Source: Streptomyces sp. A2-16
GTDB lineage: Bacteria; Actinomycetota; Actinomycetes; Streptomycetales; Streptomycetaceae
Direction of reading: 5' to 3'
Length of the DNA stretch: 64,000 nucleotides
Assembly (NCBI RefSeq): GCF_018128905.1
Contig: NZ_CP063808.1
Location: 3,410,001 to 3,474,000 of the forward strand
Notes under the pieces: generated by a model
Told to the model about the DNA's origin: nothing
The model's input: the letters and a program-made list of their open reading frames with translations, nothing else
Database searches by the model: none
Part shown: positions 6,280 to 15,814 of the stretch, piece by piece
Layout: each line of letters begins with the position of its first letter
Numbering within the stretch: the stretch's first letter is position 1
Position numbers and translations under genes: made by a program

Positions 6280-8864
6280 TGGCCGGGACGCGGTTCGCCT
6301 GCGCGGACGAGCGGCGCCGCGCGGAGGTGCGCGAGGCCGGTGTCAACGGGCTCGACTACCTGGAGGTCAGCGAGGACCAGCGGACCCTGACCGTCTTCTT
6401 CCTCGGCAAGGCCCCCGAAGCGATCACGGAGGCCAACGTCCGTGTCGAGGGCGGCGCGGCAGCCACGCCCGTCGAGGTCACCGAGGTCCTCGTCCATCGG
6501 CAGGACGACCCGCGTGCCGACGACTGCATGGAGGTTCATCTCGACGCACCCGGCGACCGTTCGCCGTACGAGCTGCACCTGGTCGAGGCCGACGAGCGGG
6601 GCAGGCCCACCGACCGGACCCTGCCCGGCTTCGACCCCCGCTACGACCGGCTGTCGTTCGGCTTCAAGGTCAACTGCCCGAGCGATCTCGACTGCGCGGT
6701 GACATCCTCCTGTCCCTCCCCGCTGCTCCCCGAGCCGGAGATCGACTACCTGGCCAAGGACTACGCCGGGTTCCGGCAGCTGATCCTGGACCGGCTGTCT
6801 CTTGTCATGCCCGACTGGCGAGAGCGCCACCCCCCGGACGTGGGGATCGCTCTGGCCGAGATCCTCGCCTACGTCGGGGACCATCTCAGCTACTACCAGG
6901 ACGCCGTCGCGACCGAGGCGTATCTCGCGACCGCCAGACAGCGGATCTCCGTACGCCGCCATGCGCGACTGGTCGACTACAGCATGCACGAGGGTTGCAA
7001 CGCCCGGGTGTTCGTCTGCCTGGAGGCCGGGGCCGACGGACACCTCAACCCCCGGCATCTCCAGTTCCTCGCCCTGCACCGGCCCGCACCGGGCATCCCC
7101 GACATCCTCTCGCCGGACGACCTGCGCACAGTGCCCTTCGGGGGATACGAGGCCTTCGAACCGCTCACCGGCGAGCCGATCGAGGTCCGTGTCGCGCACA
7201 ACCGCATCCCCTTCTACACCTGGGGAGAACGGAACTGCCGCCTTCCGGCCGGAGCCACCGGCGCGACCCTGCTGGACGCCTGGGCCGACGACGCTCCGGG
7301 AGAGCAGCAGGTGAACGGGGCAGAGCCGGACCAGGGAAGGCCACCGCGCCGACGTCGGCTCGCCCTGCGCGCGGGCGACGTCCTGGTCTTCGAGGAGGTG
7401 AAGGGCGTACGCACCGGAGACCCGGAGGACGCCGACCGCTCGCACCGGCACGCCGTACGCCTCACGCACGTCGACGCGACCCTCGTGGACCCGTTGTACG
7501 ACCGGCCGTCGGGCCGCCCCGTCGTCGAGGTCCGGTGGGCGGCCGAGGACGCCCTGCCCTTCCCGCTGTGCCTCTCGGCGATCGGACGACCGCCCGAGTG
7601 CACGCTCATCGACGACATCGGCGCGGCGCGGGGCAACGTCGTCGAGGCCGACCACGGCCGAACGGTCCACCGCGAGTCACTCGGCACGGTGCGGGCGCCC
7701 GAGACGCCACCGCGCTGCGAGGACGAGGGCCGGATCGCTGAAACGACCGTGACGGCCCTGCCGTTCACGCCATCCCTGCAACAGCGACCGCTGACCTTCC
7801 GGCAACCCTGGACGCCGCACGGGCCCGCCTGCCGACTGACCGCGCAGAACCCCCGTCGAGCCGAGCCGCAGATCAGGCTCGCGCAGCGCGGGGGCGACGC
7901 GCCGCCCGGCGGCCATCGGTGGACGCCCCGGCCCGATCTGATGGACAGCGGGCCACTGGACCGGGACTTCGTCGTCGAGATGGACAACGAGGGCCGCGCG
8001 CATCTGCGGTTCGGCGACGGCCGGTACGGGCACCGTCCGGACCCGGGCACGCGCTTTGTCGCCGGCTACCGGGTCGGCAACGGACCCGCGGGCAATGTGG
8101 GTGCCGACACCGTCACCCGGCTGCTGTTGCGTGGCGGCCACGGCGACGGCCCGCCTGTCAAACCCCGCAATCCGCTCCCCGCGGGAGGCGGGACCCTCCC
8201 CGAGTCCCTGGACGACGTGAAGTCGCTGGCGCCCACGGCGTTCCGCACACGGCTGGAGCGGGCGATCACCACGGACGACTACGCGATGCTTGCCGCCGCA
8301 GGCGAGGGCGGTGCCCCACCGACGGTTCAGCGGGCGGCGGCCGAGCTGCGCTGGACCGGCAGTTGGTACGAAGTGCTCACCACCGTCGACCCGGTGGGCA
8401 AGGCCGAGGCCGACGACCGGATGCTCCTTGCCGTCGCCCGGCGCCTGCACCGCTACCGCAGGATCGGCCACGACCTGGTGGTCGCGCGGGCCGAGTACGT
8501 GCCGCTCGACGTCGCCTTGAGCGTCTGCGTGCGGCCGGGGCTCGTCTCCGGCCACGTCAAGGCGGCGCTCCTCGACATACTCGGCGCCCGGGAACTCCCC
8601 GACGGCAGCCGGGGGTTCTTCCACCCGGACAACCTGACCTTCGGCCAGGGGATCAAGGTGAGCCGCCTCACTGCCGCGGCGCAAAAGGTACACGGCGTGT
8701 CGAGCGTCGAAGTCACCAAGCTGGAACGGCTGTTCTGCGGGCCCGACGGGGAACTGGCCGACGGCGTCCTGCGGCTCGGCCCCTGCGAGGTCGCCTGTCT
8801 CGACAATGACCCGGACGCACCGGACCGGGGCCGGCTTGTGCTGCGGATGCGAGGCGGGCGATGA
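6279..8864 (+). CDS. Putative baseplate assembly protein (baseplate J/gp6-type wedge, Afp11-like)
   Basis: This is an 861-residue protein with no membrane segment. Around residues 145-240 it has the family's wedge core: EIDYLAKDYAGFRQLILDRL, PDVGIALAEILAYVGDHLSYYQDAVATEAYLATARQR, then RRHARLVDYSMHEGCNA. The long middle is a set of beta-rich insertions, and the C-terminal part returns to baseplate-J-like sequence (FRTRLERAITTDDYAMLAA, then VEVTKLERLF). Such proteins form the wedges of the baseplate ring and transmit the trigger to the sheath. It overlaps both neighbours (TAATG and ATGA), so the gene is clearly part of the operon. Confidence 0.92.
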   Translation: MAGTRFACADERRRAEVREAGVNGLDYLEVSEDQRTLTVFFLGKAPEAITEANVRVEGGAAATPVEVTEVLVHRQDDPRADDCMEVHLDAPGDRSPYELHLVEADERGRPTDRTLPGFDPRYDRLSFGFKVNCPSDLDCAVTSSCPSPLLPEPEIDYLAKDYAGFRQLILDRLSLVMPDWRERHPPDVGIALAEILAYVGDHLSYYQDAVATEAYLATARQRISVRRHARLVDYSMHEGCNARVFVCLEAGADGHLNPRHLQFLALHRPAPGIPDILSPDDLRTVPFGGYEAFEPLTGEPIEVRVAHNRIPFYTWGERNCRLPAGATGATLLDAWADDAPGEQQVNGAEPDQGRPPRRRRLALRAGDVLVFEEVKGVRTGDPEDADRSHRHAVRLTHVDATLVDPLYDRPSGRPVVEVRWAAEDALPFPLCLSAIGRPPECTLIDDIGAARGNVVEADHGRTVHRESLGTVRAPETPPRCEDEGRIAETTVTALPFTPSLQQRPLTFRQPWTPHGPACRLTAQNPRRAEPQIRLAQRGGDAPPGGHRWTPRPDLMDSGPLDRDFVVEMDNEGRAHLRFGDGRYGHRPDPGTRFVAGYRVGNGPAGNVGADTVTRLLLRGGHGDGPPVKPRNPLPAGGGTLPESLDDVKSLAPTAFRTRLERAITTDDYAMLAAAGEGGAPPTVQRAAAELRWTGSWYEVLTTVDPVGKAEADDRMLLAVARRLHRYRRIGHDLVVARAEYVPLDVALSVCVRPGLVSGHVKAALLDILGARELPDGSRGFFHPDNLTFGQGIKVSRLTAAAQKVHGVSSVEVTKLERLFCGPDGELADGVLRLGPCEVACLDNDPDAPDRGRLVLRMRGGR

Positions 8865-11800
8865 GCGGCCACTCGACTCCGGGACCCTGCGGCTGTGGAT
8901 GCGACGCCGCTACGGCACTCACACCGCTCGACGTGGCCAACCCGCCGCAGCTCGACAGGCTCGCCTACCGCGCCGGTACGCACGCCCGTTTCCTGCAGAC
9001 CATGCGGGCCCGCCTGCGTGAAACGCTGCCCGCCCTGCAGACCGACGATCCGGACGATCCGGCGATCGCGTTCCTCGACGCCTGGGCCGTCGTCGCCGAT
9101 GTCCTGACCTTCTATGAGGAACGCATCGCCAACGAGGGGTATCTGCGGACCGCGACCGAGCGCCGGTCCCTGCAGGAACTGAGCCGACTGGTGGGCCACC
9201 GACCGCGCCCCGGCGTCGCCGCCAGTGTGTTCCTGGCGTTCACTCTGGAGGACGGCTATCGCGGCACGGTCCCGGCCGGCACCCGGGCACAGAGCGCGCC
9301 CGCCCCCGGCGAGCTCGCGCAGCCGTACGAGACCGGAGGCGACCTTGCGGCACGGGCGGAGTGGAATCTGCTGCGGCCCCGGCTCACCCGGCCCCAGGCA
9401 CTGTCCGCTGTCTTGGCCCCGGCAGCCGACAAGGGCCCGCTCGGTCTGGACGGCACCGAGACCGGCCTTGAGCCGAACGATCCGCTGCTGCTGGACTCGG
9501 GCGGCACCGGGCAACAGCTCTTCCGGGTGCGCACCGTGACACCCGATTCCGCCGCCGACCGTACGGCGGTCGACGTCGAGCCCTGGACCGTACGGCGCGA
9601 CGAGGACACCCGCCCTGCGGCCGAGCCCGGTGAATTCCTCGGACAGGCCCGACAGATCATCGGCGATGGCATCGACGCATGGGCTCGGCGGTCCCGGTTG
9701 AACCCTGCGGAGCAACGGATCGTCGAGCTGCTGCGAAGTGCACTCGACCGGCTCGACCGGCCCCTTGCCCTGTCGGACCTCCAAGTCCTCCTCGAACAGC
9801 GGGTGTTGCCTGTGCTGCGGACCGAGCGGCACCGGTCCGCGCTGGTGCGCCGGCGTTCCGAGCGGTTCGCGCCCGCACTCGAAGGGCTCGCCCGGCAACT
9901 GGCCGAGCGGGAGACCCGGGTTCCCGGATTCCGAGGGGTGGCGGAACTGGCCGACGCCCTGGCCAAACCCGCTTCCGTGCCGCCGGCCGATCCACGCAGG
10001 ATGCCGCGCAACCCGGGCGACACCTTCGCCGCGACGGGTGATGCCCTGCCCCGCCTCCTGTCGGCGGTCCGCCCGGACCTCGGTGCGATCCTCTACGAGG
10101 CGTGGCACAACCTGCCCCGGACGGATCCGCCGGGCGAGCGGCTGTACGCCCTGCGGACCCGAGCCCGGCTGTTCGGGCACAACGCGCCGCCGCGAGCGGC
10201 GGAGAGGTTCACCGTCGCCTTTCCCCGGACCTCGGGCACGGAGGAGCTCCTCACTTACACGGTCACGATCGCCGGGCGCAGCCTGACGGTCGCTGCCAGG
10301 GCCAATGCCACGTCCACGACCCGGTTCGACGCCGCCTCGGAAACGGTCGAGACCACGTTGTCGGGGTTCGACCGGGAGTTCGCCCACCCCGTCGCCGTCA
10401 TCGTCCTCAAGCAGCGCCGGGTGACGGTGACGGCCCATCTGCGTCCGACCGAGCCCCTGCGGGTGGAATGCGTCGGCAGCGACCCGACGACCGTCGTCCG
10501 CACTCTGACCGACGACGACCGGGTCGAGGCCGTCGCACCGCCCGCCGACCTCACGGTCAGCGGGGAGATCCAGGCGGAGTTCCCCCTACGGGAGCAGCCC
10601 CGGGTGATCACGCTCGACGCGTCGTACCCGCAGATCCTGCCGGGCAGCTGGATCGCACTGGAACGCACGGCCGGTCAGCGGCGGCCGGCGCTGCTGATCA
10701 CCAAGGTGCTGACGGTCCGTGACGTCTCCCGGGCCGACTACGGAGTGACCGCGACGGGAACCCAACTCGTCCTCGCGCACGACTGGTTCGAGGAGGGCGA
10801 CTCCTTCAGCACGGTGCGCGACGTGACCGTGCACGCCCAGAGCGAGCCGCTCACGCCGGCACCGGCGCCGCTCGACCCCGTCGCCGAGGCGATCTGTGGT
10901 GACCGCATCGAATTGGACGGGTTGTACGAGGGCCTGGAACCGGGCCGTCGGGTGATCGTCTCCGGTGAGCGCACCGACATCCCCGGAGTCACCGGCCTGC
11001 GCGCGGCCGAGCTCGCCATGGTCACCGGCGTCGAGCAGATCGCCGAGCACGAACTGCCCGGAGAGACCACCCACAGCGTGCTGCGACTCGCGAATCCGCT
11101 CGCGTACTGCTACCGGCTCGACACGGCTCGGATCCACGGCAACGTCGCCGACGCCTCACACGGTGAAACCCGTGCCGAGGTGCTCGGCAGCGGTGACGCG
11201 GGTCTTGCGGCGCAGCGGTTCGAGCTGCGGCAGACACCGCTCACGTACGTGTCCGCGCCGACGAACACCGGCACCGAGAGCACCCTGCGGGTCCGGGTGG
11301 ACGACATCCTGTGGCACGAGACGCCGGCTCCCGCCGAGGCGGGCCCCCGCGACCACAGCTTCAGTACCGACACCGACGAAGACCGGCACACGAGCCTGCT
11401 GTTCGGCGACGGCCGCCGCGGCGCTCGCCTGCCCGGCGGAGTGGAGAACGTCACCGCCCGCTACCGCACCGGCATCGGTCGCTCCGGCAACGTCCCCGCC
11501 GGACGGATCAGCCTCCTGGCCACCCGTCCGCTGGGCGTGCGGGACGTCGTCAATCCGCTGCCTGCGACCGGGGGCGCCGACCGGGACGGCCGTGACCAGG
11601 TGCGGCGCGACGCTCCGCTCGGGGTCCGGGCGCTCGACCGGCTGGTCTCCGTGGCCGACCACGAGGACTTCGCCCGGACCTTCGCGGGCATCGGCAAGGC
11701 GGCCGCCGTACGGCTGTCGGACGGTCGCCGGGAGCTGGTCCATGTCACCGTCGCCGGTGTCGACGACATACCGATCGCCGAGACTTCGGACCTGCACGGG

Positions 11801-12277
11801 AATCTCGTCCAGGCACTGCACCGCTTCGGTGATCCGCACAGGGCGGTCCAGGTCGCCGTACGCGAACTCCTGTCCCTGATCGTCGGTGGGCAGATACGTG
11901 TGGCACCGGACCACCATTGGGAGTCGGTGGAACCCAAGGTCCGGGCCGCCCTGGTCAGCACTCTTGGCTTCGACCGTCGTGAACTCGGCCAGGACGTGCT
12001 GCTCAGCGAGGTGCTGACCGTGATCCAGGGCGTCGAGGGGGTCGACTACGCCGACATCGACATCTTCACGGCGGTCGACGAAGCCGCCCTCGTCGCCGCT
12101 CTGGCGCTCCCCGACGGACTCGCCGGACTCCTGACACTCGACCAGCGGGTGCGGGTGCTCCCCGCCCGGGTCGACCGCACCGTCGCCGACCCGGCGCGAC
12201 GCATCCGTCCCGCACAACTCGCCGTCATCGACCCACGCGTGCCGGACACCCTCCTCCTGACGGAGCGAACGACATGA
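8861..12277 (+). CDS. Second large putative baseplate assembly protein (1138 aa)
   Basis: This 1138-residue protein is related in design to the preceding one. It has a Cys-rich start (CGCGCDAAT), then LDRLAYRAGTHARFLQTMRARL, DPAIAFLDAWAVVADVLTFYEERIANEGYLRTATERRSLQELSRLVGHRP, the baseplate-J-type N-terminal region. The C-terminus carries VRALDRLVSVADHEDFARTFAGIGKA and LSEVLTVIQGVEGVDYADIDIF, the terminal part of gpJ/gp6 proteins. The roughly 500-residue middle is a beta-rich insertion, which makes it longer than typical. Two consecutive J-type wedge genes are common in Streptomyces eCIS operons. It overlaps its neighbours by four bases at each end. Confidence 0.9.
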   Translation: MSGHSTPGPCGCGCDAATALTPLDVANPPQLDRLAYRAGTHARFLQTMRARLRETLPALQTDDPDDPAIAFLDAWAVVADVLTFYEERIANEGYLRTATERRSLQELSRLVGHRPRPGVAASVFLAFTLEDGYRGTVPAGTRAQSAPAPGELAQPYETGGDLAARAEWNLLRPRLTRPQALSAVLAPAADKGPLGLDGTETGLEPNDPLLLDSGGTGQQLFRVRTVTPDSAADRTAVDVEPWTVRRDEDTRPAAEPGEFLGQARQIIGDGIDAWARRSRLNPAEQRIVELLRSALDRLDRPLALSDLQVLLEQRVLPVLRTERHRSALVRRRSERFAPALEGLARQLAERETRVPGFRGVAELADALAKPASVPPADPRRMPRNPGDTFAATGDALPRLLSAVRPDLGAILYEAWHNLPRTDPPGERLYALRTRARLFGHNAPPRAAERFTVAFPRTSGTEELLTYTVTIAGRSLTVAARANATSTTRFDAASETVETTLSGFDREFAHPVAVIVLKQRRVTVTAHLRPTEPLRVECVGSDPTTVVRTLTDDDRVEAVAPPADLTVSGEIQAEFPLREQPRVITLDASYPQILPGSWIALERTAGQRRPALLITKVLTVRDVSRADYGVTATGTQLVLAHDWFEEGDSFSTVRDVTVHAQSEPLTPAPAPLDPVAEAICGDRIELDGLYEGLEPGRRVIVSGERTDIPGVTGLRAAELAMVTGVEQIAEHELPGETTHSVLRLANPLAYCYRLDTARIHGNVADASHGETRAEVLGSGDAGLAAQRFELRQTPLTYVSAPTNTGTESTLRVRVDDILWHETPAPAEAGPRDHSFSTDTDEDRHTSLLFGDGRRGARLPGGVENVTARYRTGIGRSGNVPAGRISLLATRPLGVRDVVNPLPATGGADRDGRDQVRRDAPLGVRALDRLVSVADHEDFARTFAGIGKAAAVRLSDGRRELVHVTVAGVDDIPIAETSDLHGNLVQALHRFGDPHRAVQVAVRELLSLIVGGQIRVAPDHHWESVEPKVRAALVSTLGFDRRELGQDVLLSEVLTVIQGVEGVDYADIDIFTAVDEAALVAALALPDGLAGLLTLDQRVRVLPARVDRTVADPARRIRPAQLAVIDPRVPDTLLLTERTT

Positions 12278-14349
12278 CCGACGACCGCCTGTACGAACTG
12301 CTGCCTGCCGTGTACCGCCTTCGGGACTCGGAGCGGGGCGGGCCGCTGCGAGCCTTGCTGCGGGTCATCGGCGAGCAGGTCCAGGCGGTCGAGGAGGACA
12401 TCGCGGGGCTGTACGAGAACTGGTTCATCGAGACCTGCCAGGACTGGGCGGTGCCGTACATCGGCGACCTGGTCGGCTTCCGCGCCTCGCAGTCGGCCGT
12501 CGGTCCGCGCACCCCGGCGCTCCTCTCCCCCCGTCGGGCGATCGCGCACGCCGTGCGAGACCGGCGGCGCAAGGGCACACTCGCGCTGCTCGAGTCCCTG
12601 GCCGCGGACCTGGCCGACCGGCCGGCCAGGGCAGTGGAGTTCTACCGGCTGCTGGGGGTCACCCAGCCGGTGCGTCTGCTCGGCACCAGCGAGGCAGTGC
12701 CGCGGATGTGGCTGCGCCGCGGCCGCACCACGGACTTGCGGCAGGGGGCCGCACTCGACCTGCTGGGGGGTCCGCACGACTCCTTCGCGCACACCGTCGA
12801 CGTACGGCGGCCGACGTCGCACCGGACTCCGGGGCGTTACAACATCCCCAGCACCGGCCTGTTCGTAGGCCGCCTGAACGCCTATTCCGTCACCGGCACC
12901 CAGGCGCTGTGCCTGGAGGACGAGGATCCGCACCGCTACACCTTCAGCGTCCTCGGGAACGACACGCCGCTGTTCGGCGGTGAAGGTGTCCCCGCAGTGA
13001 TCAGGCGTCGAGCCCTGGAACGCGACCCCGAGCGTCACTACGGTCCGGGCCGGAGCCTGGAGATCAGCACGGGCGACCCGCTCGTGCCGGTGCCCGCCCG
13101 CGACATCACGGCCGCCGATCTGTCCGGCTGGCGGTACCGCCCCCGCCCGGGAAAGGTCGCGGTGGATCCGCAGTTGGGCCGCATGGTCTTCGCCCACGAC
13201 CTCCTCGCGGCCGCCGACTCGTCCGTGGTCGTCTCCTACCGGTACGGCTTCAGCGCGGACCTCGGCGGCGGCTCGTACGACCGCCCTCTGTCTCAGCGGG
13301 CCGACAGCGTCCTCCACCGGGTCAGCGGCGAGCGTGAGCTGCGCCGCCGGCTGGCACCCTGGCTGGACGGGGCCCCGCCGGAGCGCCAACCGGCCCACGC
13401 CGTCGTCGAGATCACCGACAGCCAGATCTACGACCTGCCCCGGCGGCTCACCCTCGGGGCGGGCCACAGTCTGCAGTTGAGGGCCGCCAACCGTGCGCGC
13501 CCGGTCCTCAGGATGCCCGACAGCAGGCCCGGCCCCGACGCGTTGCGCGTCCGAGGCCTTGAAGGCAGCAGCCTGACTCTCGACGGGCTCCTCGTCACCG
13601 GCAACGCCCTGCGCGTCGAGGGCGGTCTCAAAGACCTGACCATCCGGCACTGCACCCTGGTACCGGGCTGGGGCCTGCATCCGGACTGCGAACCCCGCCA
13701 CCCGGCGAGGCCGAGCCTCATCCTGCTGGACACAGACGCCGCGGTGAGGATCGAGCACAGCATCACGGGAACCGTGGAGGTCTCCCACGATCCGGTCCGA
13801 CGGGATCCCGAGCGGCTGCGGATCAGCGACAGCATCGTGGACGCCACCTCCTTCGGACGCGCCGCTCTCTGCGGACTCGGTGGGGGACCGGCCCACGCGG
13901 TGGCGACCTTCGAGCGCGTCACCGTCCTCGGCCACGTCCACACCCACGCGATCGAACTCGCCGAGGACAGCGTCTTCGCCGGCCGGATCACGGTGGAGCG
14001 TCGGCAGTGGGGCTGCGTCAGGTTCTGCTACGTCACACCCGGCTCGATCACCCCACGCCGCTTCGCATGCCAGCCCGACCTGGCCGCCCTCGACGCCGTC
14101 GGCGGAAGGCACCAGGAGTACGAACGAGTGCGGGTGCGACCCGCCTTCGACAGCACGCGCTACGGAACGCCGGAGTACTGCCGACTGTCCGCCGCCTGCC
14201 CGCAGGAGATCTCCGAGGGCGCCGAGGACACCGCCCAGATGGGCGCCTTCCACGACCTGTACGAGCCGCAACGGGCCGCGAGACTGCGAGCCGGGCTGGA
14301 GGAATACACACCGTTCGGCACCGATGTCGGCCTCATCGACGCCGACTAG
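12274..14349 (+). CDS. Phage tail-like baseplate protein with beta-helix C-terminal half
   Basis: This 691-residue protein starts DDRLYELLPAVYRLRDSE..GPLRALLRVIGEQVQAVEEDIAGLYENWFIETCQDWAVPYIGDLVGF, the N-terminal domain of gpI/Afp12-type tail proteins. Residues of about 370-570 show repeating short strands (VVEITDSQIYD, LQLRAANRARPVLRM, SLTLDGLLVTGNALRVEG, LTIRHCTLVPGW, VRIEHSITGTVEVS, LRISDSIVDATSFG), the signature of a right-handed parallel beta-helix. I infer a wedge attachment domain plus a rigid arm at the periphery of the baseplate. It is not a classical receptor-binding fibre, but it is the most fibre-like product in the window. Confidence 0.85.
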   Translation: MTDDRLYELLPAVYRLRDSERGGPLRALLRVIGEQVQAVEEDIAGLYENWFIETCQDWAVPYIGDLVGFRASQSAVGPRTPALLSPRRAIAHAVRDRRRKGTLALLESLAADLADRPARAVEFYRLLGVTQPVRLLGTSEAVPRMWLRRGRTTDLRQGAALDLLGGPHDSFAHTVDVRRPTSHRTPGRYNIPSTGLFVGRLNAYSVTGTQALCLEDEDPHRYTFSVLGNDTPLFGGEGVPAVIRRRALERDPERHYGPGRSLEISTGDPLVPVPARDITAADLSGWRYRPRPGKVAVDPQLGRMVFAHDLLAAADSSVVVSYRYGFSADLGGGSYDRPLSQRADSVLHRVSGERELRRRLAPWLDGAPPERQPAHAVVEITDSQIYDLPRRLTLGAGHSLQLRAANRARPVLRMPDSRPGPDALRVRGLEGSSLTLDGLLVTGNALRVEGGLKDLTIRHCTLVPGWGLHPDCEPRHPARPSLILLDTDAAVRIEHSITGTVEVSHDPVRRDPERLRISDSIVDATSFGRAALCGLGGGPAHAVATFERVTVLGHVHTHAIELAEDSVFAGRITVERRQWGCVRFCYVTPGSITPRRFACQPDLAALDAVGGRHQEYERVRVRPAFDSTRYGTPEYCRLSAACPQEISEGAEDTAQMGAFHDLYEPQRAARLRAGLEEYTPFGTDVGLIDAD

Positions 14350-14368
14350 GAGGGGGACGAAGGACACC

Positions 14369-15664
14369 ATGGCAGGCGACTACTCCAACGTCACATTCGA
14401 CCCGTTGAAGCATTTCAGCAGCGTCCTCATGCAGCAGGGCCGGGTACAGCTCGACGCCGACTGGAATGAGCAGTCGGCCATCCTCACCCACTTCCTGCGC
14501 TCCCTGGCCCGGGATCTCATCGGACCGCACGGCGGCCCGGGGGACGGGTTCGACATCGGCCACGTCCCGGCACACGGAAAGAACGGGAAGTGGGCGCCGC
14601 ACGACGTCGCCATCAAACCCGGCCGCTACTACGTCCAGGGCATCCTGTGCGAGAACGACGGCGCACACCCCCTCCGTTACACCGCACAGCCCGATCACCC
14701 GGAACCCACGAGCCTCAAAGAAGGCACCTACCTCGTCTACCTGGACGTCTGGGAACGCGAGATCGTCGCCCTCCAGGACGACGACATCCGCGAGACCGCT
14801 CTCGGCGGCCCGGACACCGCGGCCCGCTCCAAGGTCGTCTGGCAGGTGAAGGCCCTGGAAGCCCCCGACGAAAAGGACTTCGACGCCGATGACTACCTGA
14901 GCACCAAACTGCCGCCCAGTGCCGCCCGGCTCCAGGCTCGGGCATTGCGGCACCAGCCCTCCGACGATCTGTGCGTGATCTCTCCCGACGCGCGCTACCG
15001 GGGGACCGAGAACCAGCTGTACCGGGTGGAGATCCACCGCGCGGACCCGCCCGGCCAGGTCACGTTCAAATGGTCGCGGGACAACGGCTCGGCGCTGCTC
15101 GCCGTCACCTCCGCCGGCGACCATGCGGTGACCGTGGAGAACCTGGGCCGTGACGACCGGCTCTCGCCGCACGTGGGCGACTGGGTGGAGATACTCGACG
15201 ATGCCGACATCCTTGAGGGCCGCGCCGGACCGCTCGTACAGGTGCGGGACATCAGCCTCGTTGATCGGCTGGTGACCCTCGGCTCGAGCGTTCCGCCGGT
15301 CGATCCGGCTCGGCGCACCTTGCTTCGCCGCTGGGACCAGCACGAGGTCCGCGGCAGGAAGCTGGTCGACGGGGCGGTACCGGTGTCCGAGGACCACTGG
15401 CTCGGCCTTGAGGACGGCGTGCAGGTGCGGTTCGAACCCAAGGGCACCTATCACGTGGGCGACCACTGGCTCGTTCCGGCCCGGACCGCCACCGGCGACG
15501 TGATCTGGCCCGGGCCGCCGGACCGCCCCGACTGGCAGCCGCCCCGCGGAGTGCGACACCATCACGCCCCACTACGGTTGCTCACTCTCGACGCGTTCGG
15601 ACAGGTCACTCTGGGGAAGAACTATCGGCGGACGATCAATACGATCACCTCGGCGGCCCCGTGA
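14369..15664 (+). CDS. DUF6519-type eCIS-associated protein
   Basis: This 431-residue protein has a strong AGGAGGGGG ribosome site before the ATG at 14369. It begins AGDYSNVTFDPLKHFSSVLMQQGRVQLDADWNEQSAIL, then has a long beta-rich body including RYYVQGILCENDG, TYLVYLDVWEREI, GTENQLYRVEIHRA and VTFKWSRDNGSALLAV. This is the DUF6519 family, found in phage tail and CIS loci but of unsettled function. It is the last intact gene of the operon and has a separate ribosome site instead of an overlapping start. A peripheral baseplate or fibre role is likely but unproven. A decayed NTPase gene follows. Confidence 0.82.
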   Translation: MAGDYSNVTFDPLKHFSSVLMQQGRVQLDADWNEQSAILTHFLRSLARDLIGPHGGPGDGFDIGHVPAHGKNGKWAPHDVAIKPGRYYVQGILCENDGAHPLRYTAQPDHPEPTSLKEGTYLVYLDVWEREIVALQDDDIRETALGGPDTAARSKVVWQVKALEAPDEKDFDADDYLSTKLPPSAARLQARALRHQPSDDLCVISPDARYRGTENQLYRVEIHRADPPGQVTFKWSRDNGSALLAVTSAGDHAVTVENLGRDDRLSPHVGDWVEILDDADILEGRAGPLVQVRDISLVDRLVTLGSSVPPVDPARRTLLRRWDQHEVRGRKLVDGAVPVSEDHWLGLEDGVQVRFEPKGTYHVGDHWLVPARTATGDVIWPGPPDRPDWQPPRGVRHHHAPLRLLTLDAFGQVTLGKNYRRTINTITSAAP

Positions 15665-15676
15665 ATCAGGCCGGCT

Positions 15677-15719
15677 CCTGCGCGTCCGCCGAAGGCCCCA
15701 TTCGTGTTTTCGGCGCAGG
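15677..15719 (+). terminator. Bulged hairpin after the eCIS operon
   Basis: About 13 nt after the DUF6519 stop, CCTGCG...CCGAA pairs with TTCGGCGCAGG across a loop that includes TTCGTG, with a bulge of six bases in the left arm. A T-rich stretch (GTGTTTT) lies inside the loop side, not after the stem. It may end the operon transcript, but the bulge and lack of a trailing T tract make this uncertain. Confidence 0.35.
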
Positions 15720-15814
15720 TATCGGGAGTTCCCCGGTAGTCGATCGCGCTGTTCGGGGATTGCCTGGATGTGTTCTCCGTCCACGCAGCGGAGGACTCCG
15801 AAGCCTCGACTGCC

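Noticed and set aside
1..15664. Prophage interpretation of the tail-like genes
   Set aside because: No capsid, portal, terminase, integrase, lysis or att sites; gene order and the CIS_tube, LysM and DUF6519 genes fit an eCIS.
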